This document shows, in pieces, positions 1-5,428 of a DNA stretch of 10,071 nt (the stretch's first letter is position 1; the number at the start of each line of letters is the position of its first letter). The stretch lies in contig JBOGJG010000019.1 in the NCBI GenBank assembly GCA_050747825.1, positions 1-10,071 of the forward strand. Reading direction: 5' to 3'. The position numbers and the translations under genes are program-made. This DNA comes from JBOGJG01 sp050747825. GTDB taxonomy: Bacteria; Acidobacteriota; UBA6911; RPQK01; JBOGJG01. The notes beneath the pieces are model-generated. The model did not search any database. It was given only the letters and a program-made list of their open reading frames with translations, and was not told where the DNA came from.

Positions 1-92
1 CTACTTGCAGGGAGATCTTGCCTCGAATCGCCCCAAAATCAGGGTTAGACCGTGGAAGTTGGGCTAATTCGCTTTTGGCTCGGAATGTGGGG

Positions 93-115
93 TATTGATA
101 ATCGCTTATCATTAT
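93..115. promoter_or_regulatory. Inverted repeat, candidate operator
   Basis: TGATAA (96-101), four bases TCGC, then TTATCA (106-111) form a perfect 6-4-6 palindrome. Partial symmetry extends outward (about 8 of 10 positions). It sits about 150 nt upstream of the first sulfatase start in an AT-rich patch. The half-site TTATCAT recurs at 231-237, just before the start codon. A dimeric regulator could bind here, but no regulator gene is in the window, so the role is inference. Confidence 0.35.
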
Positions 116-198
116 TTGAACGAGGAGAAACCTCCATTTTGAGTTTGGTGCCAGACTGGGACTCGAATGCCCTGTCGATACGGGTTTTGCGAGCAATT

Positions 199-222
199 AC
201 GTGCGTGTCACCCTTGGCACGT
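199..222. repeat. Short inverted repeat ACGTGC/GCACGT
   Basis: ACGTGC at 199-204 is the exact reverse complement of GCACGT at 217-222, with a 12-nt spacer. It lies about 40 nt before the first sulfatase start, so it could be a regulator site or an mRNA leader hairpin. No U-run follows, so it is not an intrinsic terminator. Confidence 0.3.
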
Positions 223-247
223 GTTCTCTGTTATCATCTAGGCTAGC

Positions 248-252
248 GGAGG
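248..252 (+). promoter_or_regulatory. Shine-Dalgarno GGAGG for first sulfatase
   Basis: GGAGG lies 7 nt upstream of the ATG at 260. This is ideal spacing, and it supports that start for the first sulfatase. Confidence 0.75.
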
Positions 253-259
253 CGCCTGC

Positions 260-1594
260 ATGCGAAGACGTGACTTTATGAGGACGGTTGGCGCTGGAGC
301 GGCTTGGGCGCTGCATGGTTTTGCGTTTTCATCCGTTCAGACTGAGGTCAGAAAACCCAATATCGTCTTGATCATGGCCGATGATCTGGGGGCGGAGTGT
401 CTGGGCTGCTATGGCGGGACGAGCTACCGGACGCCCCATCTGGATGTCCTGGCGGCGTCCGGCATCCGTTTTGAAAATGCCTACTGCACGCCTGTGTGCA
501 CTCCTTCGCGTGTCCAGTTGATGACCGGCCAATACCCTTTCCACAACGGCTGGCCGGACGGGATCTGGACCAAGCCGCGCGACCAGAAATTTCTGGATCC
601 CGGATTGTTCAATTTTGCTCAGATGCTCAAAGGGGCGGGTTACGCCACGGCCGTGGCCGGCAAGTGGCAACTGGCGCGCTTCGAGGATCGTCCCCATCAT
701 GCCGCCGAAATCGGCTTTGACGAGCACTGCCTTTGGACCTGGGAGTACGAAACTGAAGATCCCAACATGGCCAAGGAGGGAGGAGCCAGGCTGGCGCGGT
801 ACTGGGATCCCGGAGTTTGGAAGAACGGGGCTCTGATGGAGAATACCAGGGGTAAATTTGGTCCCGATATTTATACTGACTTTCTCCTCGACTTTATGGA
901 ACGCAAAAAGACGGAACCGTTCTTTGTCTATTATCCGATGGCGCTGACGCACTGGCCCTTCGTCCCCACGCCGGATATGGAAGGAGATAAAGACGGCGCC
1001 CGAAGAGGACCCGAGGCACAGAAGAATTTTGCCGCCATGGTCGAGTACATGGACAAGCTGGTCAAGCGCATCGTCGATAAGTTGGATGAGCTGGGAATTC
1101 GGGAAAACACGCTGGTCTTATTCACGGGCGACAACGGGACAGCACAGGAGCTTGAGTCTGGACTGAACGGCCGCGTGATCTCCGGAGGCAAAAACACGCT
1201 CACGGAAGAAGGAGCCCGAGTGCCCCTGATTGCCCACTGGAAGGGGATCACGCCGGAAGGTAGGGTATCTGAAGACCTGATCGACTTCACCGACATGCTG
1301 CCGACCTTTGCGGATATGGCCGGGGCCAGGCTTCCTGCCGGCGCCAGAATCGACGGGCGTAGCTTCTTGCCTCAGCTTCGCGGCCAGGCGGGGAACCCTC
1401 GGGATTGGATTTACTGCCAACTGGTCGATGACTGGTTCATCCGCGACAAGCGCTGGCGCTTGCGAAAGAACGGCGAACTTGCCGACCTGAGCGACCGCTA
1501 CTGGCCCAGGGTCGTCACTGAGAATTCCAGTCCCCAGGCGGCTGCGGCAAAGAGACGGCTGAGTAGAGAAATGGCCTCGCTGAGAGCATCGTAA
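260..1594 (+). CDS. Tat-exported S1-family sulfatase, first gene of operon
   Basis: Predicted formylglycine-dependent sulfatase (444 aa) that hydrolyses sulfate esters outside the cytoplasm; the substrate is unknown. The N-terminus MRRRDFMRTVGAGAAWALHG has a twin-arginine motif (R3-R4-x-F) and a short hydrophobic stretch, suggesting Tat export. Family landmarks: metal-binding D41-D42 in MADDLG; sulfatase signature C80-T-P-S-R84, with C80 the residue expected to become formylglycine; K135 in GKWQLA; H231 in ALTHWPF; D291-N292 in TGDNGT; K311 in GGKNTL. The common GKWHLG histidine is glutamine here (Q137). The ATG at 260 has GGAGG 7 nt upstream. The C-terminal subdomain is short but the core seems complete. 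The TAA stop directly abuts the ATG of the next sulfatase, so the genes are surely co-transcribed. The sulfatase call is firm; arylsulfatase versus carbohydrate sulfatase cannot be decided from sequence, though the cluster favours polysaccharide sulfate. Confidence 0.93.
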   Translation: MRRRDFMRTVGAGAAWALHGFAFSSVQTEVRKPNIVLIMADDLGAECLGCYGGTSYRTPHLDVLAASGIRFENAYCTPVCTPSRVQLMTGQYPFHNGWPDGIWTKPRDQKFLDPGLFNFAQMLKGAGYATAVAGKWQLARFEDRPHHAAEIGFDEHCLWTWEYETEDPNMAKEGGARLARYWDPGVWKNGALMENTRGKFGPDIYTDFLLDFMERKKTEPFFVYYPMALTHWPFVPTPDMEGDKDGARRGPEAQKNFAAMVEYMDKLVKRIVDKLDELGIRENTLVLFTGDNGTAQELESGLNGRVISGGKNTLTEEGARVPLIAHWKGITPEGRVSEDLIDFTDMLPTFADMAGARLPAGARIDGRSFLPQLRGQAGNPRDWIYCQLVDDWFIRDKRWRLRKNGELADLSDRYWPRVVTENSSPQAAAAKRRLSREMASLRAS

Positions 1595-2920
1595 ATGGCT
1601 GCATCACTCGTCATTCGTCATTCCTCACTCGCGGCGATTCTTTTGATTTGTCCAGTTCTGATCTCCTTCCAGGCTTTGGGACTTCATGCGCAACACCGTG
1701 AGCGGCCCAACATCGTCATGATCATTTCCGACGATCAGGCCTGGACCGATTTCGGCTTTATGGGCCACGGGGTGATCCGCACGCCCCACCTGGACCGGCT
1801 GGCGGCCGAAAGCGCTCTTTTTCCCAACGGATATGTCCCCACCTCGCTTTGCCGGGCCAGCCTGGCCACGCTGCTCACGGGACTCTACGGCCACCAGCAC
1901 AAGATTTGCACCAACGATCCTCCCGAAGGAGTGAGTCGCGAGACGATGCTGTCATTTATTCAGGATGTCCCCACTCTTCCCCGAATGCTTGCTCAGTCCG
2001 GCTATTTGAGCCTGCAGACGGGAAAGTTCTGGGAAGGGCATTACTCGAACGGCGGGTTTACTCACGGCATGACCACCGAGGGACGCCACGGCGGGACCGG
2101 TCTGGTCATTGGTCGGGAGACCATGCAGCCAATTTACGATTTTATTGAGGCGGCCGGCGACAAACCGTTCTTTCTCTGGTATGCGCCCATGATGCCTCAT
2201 ACGCCGCACAGGCCTCCCCAACGCATCTTGCAGAAGTACATGCTTCCAGGGCGAGACGTCAAGCTGGCTCAGTACTTTGCCATGTGCGAGTGGTTCGACG
2301 AAACGGTCGGCGAGCTGCTGGCCTACATCAAGGACAAAGGCCTGCGCGAGAACACCCTAGTGGTCTTTGCCGTGGACAACGGCTGGATACAGGAAACGGG
2401 TCCGGTGAAGACCACTCGAGGCCCGATGGCGCCCAAAAGCAAGCTCTCTCCCTATGATGGGGGCGTGCGCACCCCGATCATGCTGCGCTGGCCCGGACGC
2501 GTAAAGCCGGGACGCTACTACGATCTGGTTTCCACGATCGATCTGGCGCCGACCATTCTGGCGGCCTGCAATCTAGAGGCTACGGAAGAGATGCCGGGGC
2601 TCGACCTTCTGGAGGTGGCCGCCGGGGAGCAGCCCCGACTCAGCCGCGATGCTGTTTTTGGAGAGATTTACGTGCACACCGCTGTCGATGTGAATGAGCC
2701 GGCGCTTAATCTGACTCACCGCTGGATACGCAACGGCGATTGGAAGCTCATCGTTCCCACCGACGAAAACGGTTCGCCTGAACTGTACAACCTGGTCACC
2801 GATCCCTTAGAGGAGAGAAACCTGATCGGCACCGATCCCGAGATCATCCTGTGGCTGCATGAAAATCTGAAGAACTTCACCTCCGCATTGGACGATTGGT
2901 GGAAGGTCTATCCCCATTGA
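1595..2920 (+). CDS. Sec-exported S1-family sulfatase with atypical CRASL motif
   Basis: Predicted sulfatase of 441 aa, second gene of the operon. Residues 1-33 form a Sec-type signal peptide ending near LHAQ. Part of it (about residues 4-13) is encoded by a 7-nt repeat tract. Landmarks: D46-D47 in ISDDQAW; C86-R-A-S-L90 followed by ATLLTG at the signature position; K144 in TGKFWEG; H202 in MMPHTPH; D261-N262 in VDNGW; K283 before SPYDGG. Compared with the usual C-X-P-S-R, proline is alanine and the arginine is leucine, with an arginine directly after the cysteine. I recall CR[AP]SL variants in planctomycete-type sulfatases, so this may be a subfamily trait rather than damage. W146 replaces the common GKWHLG histidine. 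The ATG directly follows the upstream TAA with a weak GAGAG upstream, fitting translational coupling. Its TGA overlaps the next gene's start. Confidence 0.88.
   Translation: MAASLVIRHSSLAAILLICPVLISFQALGLHAQHRERPNIVMIISDDQAWTDFGFMGHGVIRTPHLDRLAAESALFPNGYVPTSLCRASLATLLTGLYGHQHKICTNDPPEGVSRETMLSFIQDVPTLPRMLAQSGYLSLQTGKFWEGHYSNGGFTHGMTTEGRHGGTGLVIGRETMQPIYDFIEAAGDKPFFLWYAPMMPHTPHRPPQRILQKYMLPGRDVKLAQYFAMCEWFDETVGELLAYIKDKGLRENTLVVFAVDNGWIQETGPVKTTRGPMAPKSKLSPYDGGVRTPIMLRWPGRVKPGRYYDLVSTIDLAPTILAACNLEATEEMPGLDLLEVAAGEQPRLSRDAVFGEIYVHTAVDVNEPALNLTHRWIRNGDWKLIVPTDENGSPELYNLVTDPLEERNLIGTDPEIILWLHENLKNFTSALDDWWKVYPH
1605..1632 (+). repeat. Four tandem degenerate 7-nt repeats
   Basis: Four consecutive heptamers fit CAYTCSY without gaps, starting at 1605, 1612, 1619 and 1626. 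They lie inside the signal peptide codons of the second sulfatase and encode part of LVIRHSSL. The same heptamer framework (CAYTYNT) occurs on the minus strand at 6934-6961 and on the plus strand at 7031-7056, so this is one repeat family present at separate sites in the window. Confidence 0.7.
2901..2906 (+). promoter_or_regulatory. Shine-Dalgarno GGAAGG deciding the start of sulfatase 3
   Basis: GGAAGG sits 10 nt before the TTG at 2917, inside the last codons of the preceding sulfatase. It favours TTG 2917 over the upstream in-frame TTG at 2896 or GTG at 2899, which lack a site at usable distance. Confidence 0.55.
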
Positions 2921-4440
2921 AGCACCTGACAGTGGCACTGTTCGCGCTGTTGGCTGGTTTGCTTTGGTCCTCTTCTGCCGCGCCGCCGTCTGAAATCCGC
3001 AACGTGCTCGTCGTCATGGGTGACGACCATGCGGCCTACGTCCTGGGCGCTTACGGCAACGAGATCGTCCGAACTCCAAATCTTGACCGACTGGCGGCCG
3101 AAGGGGTTCGCTTCAGGCGCGCCTATGCCAATTCGCCGGTTTGCACTCCTTCGCGGCAGTCCCTGATTACAGGCAGGCTGCCTCACGCTACTGGAGTGAC
3201 GCTGCTGAGGACTCCCCTGAGCAGCGATCAAGTCACGATTGCCGACCATCTGAAGCAGCTTGGATTTGAGACCGGAGCCATCGGCAAAATGCACTTCAAC
3301 AGCGGGAGCAGCGGCGACGATCATCATGGTTTTGATTACCGTACCGACCGAGCGGACTACCGCCGGCGGCTTCAAGAAAGGCCGCCTCGCAAGTCGTCCC
3401 AGGGTATCAGGGTCAAGCCGCCCTGGAAGCCGTTTCGAGATCCGGCCCGCATTTGGCTCAACGCGGATTCGCTCCCTGTAGGTGTTTACGATCGCGACAG
3501 CGAGGGAACGTATTACGCCAGCCGAGCAATCGAGTTTCTTAAAGAGAACCGGGACCGCCGCTTCTGCCTCTGGCTCAGCTTTTATGAGCCTCACTCACCA
3601 TTCGATTTTCCAATTGAATATGCAGGCCGATACCGTCCGGAGGAGATGCCGCTGCCCAGGGCGGGAGAGGAAGACGAGAGGTGGATTCCCGCCGTATTTA
3701 GAGATCTCACCGACGAAGACAAGCGCGGCATTATCGCCTCCTATTACAGCTCGGTCGAATACCTCGATAAGAACGTAGGCTTGGTCCTGGAGGAACTGGA
3801 TCGGCTGGGGCTGGCGGATTCGACGCTGGTGGTTTACGCGGGCGACCACGGCTACCTGCTGGGGCATCACGGCCGCTTCGAAAAGCACATGATGTGGGAA
3901 GAGGCCGTGCGGGCGCCCCTGATCCTGCGCAACAAGCCTCGGCTCGGGCCTGCGAAATCGACTGAAGCCATGGTGGAGTTCATCGACCTGGTTCCCACAG
4001 TGCTTGAGCTGTTGGGAACACCTCCCCTCGCTTCCGCCCAGGGCAGAAGCCTGGTACCCCTTCTAGACGGCCAGACGACCCGCCACCGGGAATTCGTCTT
4101 CAGTGAATTCTTGCCCGACAACAAAGCCATGGTTCGGGGCGAGGAGTGGAAGTACATCTTTAGCAGCGGCAAGCACGATCTGGAAATGGGCTATGCTACG
4201 GGGAAAGGCGCGCCCGGTCTGACTCACCGGCTTTACAACGTGCGGCGTGACACCGGCGAAACCTGCAATCTGGCAGACGAACCAGCTTACCAGGACGTCC
4301 TGCGGGAGCTTCAACAGGCTATGCTGCGCCGCTTCCACGAGACCCACCCCGCCGCCGTCCGCCTTCCCAAAGGACTGTCCATAGACGAACAATTATCCTG
4401 GTTCTGCGAACCCCCGGAGCAAATCAGCGTCCATCCGTGA
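2917..4440 (+). CDS. Sec-exported S1-family sulfatase, GDHG type, third gene of operon
   Basis: Predicted sulfatase (507 aa from the TTG at 2917; the open frame extends upstream to a TTG at 2896). I chose 2917 because it gives a compact signal peptide (MKHLTVALFALLAGLLWSSS), has GGAAGG 10 nt upstream, and overlaps the previous stop as TTGA, the classic arrangement for coupled re-initiation. Landmarks (numbered from 2917): D36-D37 in GDDHA; C76-T-P-S-R80, the canonical formylglycine signature; K124 and H126 in GKMHF; H226 in EPHSPF; D310-H311 in AGDHGYLLGHHG; K323 in FEKHMMWEE. The DHG-x-LG-x-HG pattern is that of the iduronate-2-sulfatase/choline-sulfatase-like branch, whereas the other sulfatases here have DNG. 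It is therefore likely to act on a different linkage from its neighbours. The last residues (SVHP) run into a repeat-like phrase continuing past the stop. Confidence 0.9.
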   Translation: MKHLTVALFALLAGLLWSSSAAPPSEIRNVLVVMGDDHAAYVLGAYGNEIVRTPNLDRLAAEGVRFRRAYANSPVCTPSRQSLITGRLPHATGVTLLRTPLSSDQVTIADHLKQLGFETGAIGKMHFNSGSSGDDHHGFDYRTDRADYRRRLQERPPRKSSQGIRVKPPWKPFRDPARIWLNADSLPVGVYDRDSEGTYYASRAIEFLKENRDRRFCLWLSFYEPHSPFDFPIEYAGRYRPEEMPLPRAGEEDERWIPAVFRDLTDEDKRGIIASYYSSVEYLDKNVGLVLEELDRLGLADSTLVVYAGDHGYLLGHHGRFEKHMMWEEAVRAPLILRNKPRLGPAKSTEAMVEFIDLVPTVLELLGTPPLASAQGRSLVPLLDGQTTRHREFVFSEFLPDNKAMVRGEEWKYIFSSGKHDLEMGYATGKGAPGLTHRLYNVRRDTGETCNLADEPAYQDVLRELQQAMLRRFHETHPAAVRLPKGLSIDEQLSWFCEPPEQISVHP

Positions 4441-4454
4441 AATCCGTGGCTGAA
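4422..4454 (+). repeat. Dispersed-repeat-like phrase around the stop of sulfatase 3
   Basis: ATCCGTG occurs at 4433-4439 and again at 4442-4448 within a phrase that spans the end of sulfatase 3 and continues past its stop. I recall very similar phrases built on ATCCGTG/ATCTGTG as frequent intergenic sequences in Planctomycetota, Verrucomicrobiota and Bacteroidota genomes. That part is memory, not something this window proves. The final SVHP residues of the sulfatase are encoded by it. Confidence 0.4.
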
Positions 4455-4463
4455 TAGGATTAA

Positions 4464-4634
4464 TTTCGCCTCAATATCGTGGGTTCAGGCGATACCGGCA
4501 TGGCCGTCGCCAATCCCAGCGACACGGAAACGATAACCCTCGACTTCGAGTGGTTCGCTGCTCCCTTTGGAGATCGATTAGAAACGTCGTGTCGAAAGCC
4601 AGGCAGCCTGCTGCTCGGCGCCCCTTCAGACTAA
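4464..4634 (+). pseudogene. Possible gene remnant with a TGMAVANP-like segment
   Basis: Between the sulfatase operon and the toxin gene, the frame from 4464 to the TAA at 4632-4634 translates with a protein-like stretch: GSGDTGMAVANPSDTETITL followed by DFEWF. This resembles the repeated beta-rich segments (TGxAVxNPxxxxxTVTL) that I recall from secreted proteins of Acidobacteria and similar bacteria. After DFEWFAAPFGD the translation no longer looks like that fold. There is no convincing start, no signal peptide and no Shine-Dalgarno, so I read it as a decayed fragment of a larger exported protein rather than a live gene. It could also be a chance open frame in GC-rich DNA. Its last bases overlap the end of the toxin gene on the other strand. 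Confidence 0.35.
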
Positions 4635-5044
4635 CCCTGGAACTGTTCCAGGCTCTTTCTCTTCAGTTCCCTGACCGCGTCGAAGTCATGGTCTTCACTA
4701 AGAATCTCCTTCAATCCCCTGGAAAGCGCGCTTGCGGCGTGGAGGGCGTCTCTCGGTTTCAGATCGTAACGTCGCATGAGGTCCTGAGCAGTCTTGACCA
4801 CCAGTTCCTGGACCTCTATCAGGTTTAAATACGGAAATTCCAGAAATTTTTCGCCCTGATCGAGTCCATCTTCAACTCCCAGGTATTTTCTCGCACTCCA
4901 CACCACCTCATCCCAAGTGAGCAGCGACGTAAACGCGCTGATTTCGTTGCTGGCGATCCTGATAAGGATCGACTGGCTCATCTGGGCCTTTCTATCTTTA
5001 CTTAGAAAAGCAAAAATGAAGATATTGGAGTCCACATAAATCAT
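4631..5044 (-). CDS. vapC: VapC-type PIN-domain toxin (ribonuclease)
   Basis: Predicted toxin of a type II toxin-antitoxin pair (137 aa, PIN domain). PIN toxins are Mg2+-dependent endoribonucleases that cut tRNA or rRNA when freed from the antitoxin. Acidic residues expected at the PIN active site are present: D5 in MIYVDSNIFIF, E46 in TWDEVVW, D99 in KPRDALHAA, and D118 in the terminal SEDHDFD. Length and layout are normal for the family, so it appears intact. The start ATG overlaps the antitoxin stop as ATGA (5041-5044), giving antitoxin-first coupled translation. Its last codons contain a 7-bp inverted repeat. Base composition is more AT-rich than the flanking sulfatase and peptidase genes, suggesting separate acquisition. 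The cellular RNA target cannot be told from sequence. Confidence 0.9.
   Translation of the reverse strand: MIYVDSNIFIFAFLSKDRKAQMSQSILIRIASNEISAFTSLLTWDEVVWSARKYLGVEDGLDQGEKFLEFPYLNLIEVQELVVKTAQDLMRRYDLKPRDALHAASALSRGLKEILSEDHDFDAVRELKRKSLEQFQG
4636..4652 (-). repeat. Perfect 7-3-7 inverted repeat at the 3' end of vapC
   Basis: CCTGGAA (4636-4642) and TTCCAGG (4646-4652) pair perfectly around a 3-nt loop, within the codons for the last residues of the toxin (LEQFQ). No T-run follows on the coding strand, so it is not a classic intrinsic terminator. It could protect or end the toxin mRNA, or be coincidental. Confidence 0.35.
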
Positions 5045-5310
5045 CGATACTGCTCTTCGATGGTCTTTTTGATCTCCTTGGCAGTTACAGACTTCTTGAG
5101 CTTGCTGGAAGTTTTGCAGAAGTATTCTACAAACTCCGTCCCGGTCCTCTCAAGTTTTATTACGACCTCTTTCCCGCGAACTTCAAAGATCACCCGGGTT
5201 CCCGGCTTTATGTTCAGGTAGTCCCTGATGTCCTTGGGCAGTACGATTTGCCCTTTCTCTCCAACGGCGCGTTTCATTTGCATATCTATTTTTATACCAT
5301 GTATTCTCAT
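5041..5310 (-). CDS. AbrB/SpoVT-type antitoxin paired with the PIN toxin
   Basis: Predicted antitoxin (up to 89 aa). Residues about 12-53 form a swapped-hairpin AbrB-type DNA-binding domain, with the diagnostic run EKGQIVLPKDIRDYLNIKPG followed by TRVIFEV. The C-terminal part (about 60-89), rich in lysine and glutamate, is the expected toxin-binding tail. Such antitoxins block the toxin and repress their own operon. The start is uncertain: ATG at 5310 opens the longest frame, but ATG codons at 5283 (M10) and 5277 (M12) would give MKRAVGEKGQ, the usual N-terminus for this fold. None has a clear Shine-Dalgarno. The stop overlaps the toxin start by 4 nt. An inverted repeat just upstream (5313-5334) is a likely autoregulatory site. 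The name vapB would fit by pairing, but the DNA-binding domain is of the AbrB/MazE class. Confidence 0.88.
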   Translation of the reverse strand: MRIHGIKIDMQMKRAVGEKGQIVLPKDIRDYLNIKPGTRVIFEVRGKEVVIKLERTGTEFVEYFCKTSSKLKKSVTAKEIKKTIEEQYR

Positions 5311-5312
5311 TT

Positions 5313-5334
5313 ATTCATACTTATAGGTGTGAAT
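5313..5334 (-). promoter_or_regulatory. Candidate autoregulatory operator of the toxin-antitoxin pair
   Basis: ATTCATAC (5313-5320), a 6-nt spacer, then GTGTGAAT (5327-5334) form an inverted repeat with 7 of 8 positions matched. It lies 2 nt upstream of the longest antitoxin start. On the coding strand the spacer region contains TATAAG, a plausible -10-like hexamer, so a bound antitoxin dimer would cover the promoter. Location and symmetry are seen; the regulatory role is inferred from known autoregulation of AbrB-type antitoxins. Confidence 0.5.
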
Positions 5335-5428
5335 CATCATCTCCAGTACCTGGTGCTGAAAGAGCCTCGATGGCCGGTGAGCAGCCGGCCCCGGGAGGTC
5401 CGACGGAGTTTCGGGGAATCCTGGTTGG
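5335..5428. other. Gap between peptidase and antitoxin genes
   Basis: No gene is seen. On the minus strand this is the 3' side of the M20 peptidase gene and the upstream side of the toxin-antitoxin promoter. A perfect inverted repeat, GGCCGG (5372-5377) and CCGGCC (5385-5390) around a 7-nt loop, is the only candidate terminator or mRNA-end hairpin for the peptidase. It lacks a following T-run, so an intrinsic terminator is doubtful. Confidence 0.35.

Larger units (their letters stand above)
1..259. other. Non-coding leader upstream of the sulfatase operon
   Basis: No convincing gene is seen here. A 64-residue open frame opened by GTG at 52 has no good ribosome binding site and no recognisable motif. 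The stretch contains two inverted repeats (around 93-115 and 199-222) and a second copy of the heptamer TTATCAT at 231-237, which is also the right arm of the first inverted repeat (106-112). These are the only candidate control signals for the downstream three-gene sulfatase operon. I could not pick out a convincing -35/-10 pair. The first 50 bases may be the tail of an upstream element outside the window. Confidence 0.5.

Noticed and set aside
93..115. Fur box reading of the GATAA/TTATC palindrome
   Set aside because: The spacing gives a 16-nt palindrome, not the 7-1-7 Fur core, and no iron-related gene is nearby.
214..237. Sigma-54 promoter (TTGGCAC at 214-220)
   Set aside because: The -24 half is good, but there is no GC-containing -12 element at the required distance. 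As a sigma-70 pair with TATCAT (232-237) the spacer is only 12 nt.
52..246. A 64-residue open frame upstream of the first sulfatase
   Set aside because: GTG start without Shine-Dalgarno, no recognisable motif or signal, and it covers the likely control region.
4550..4828. Plus-strand open frame over the 3' part of the toxin gene
   Set aside because: It is antisense to an intact PIN-domain gene and has no motif of its own.
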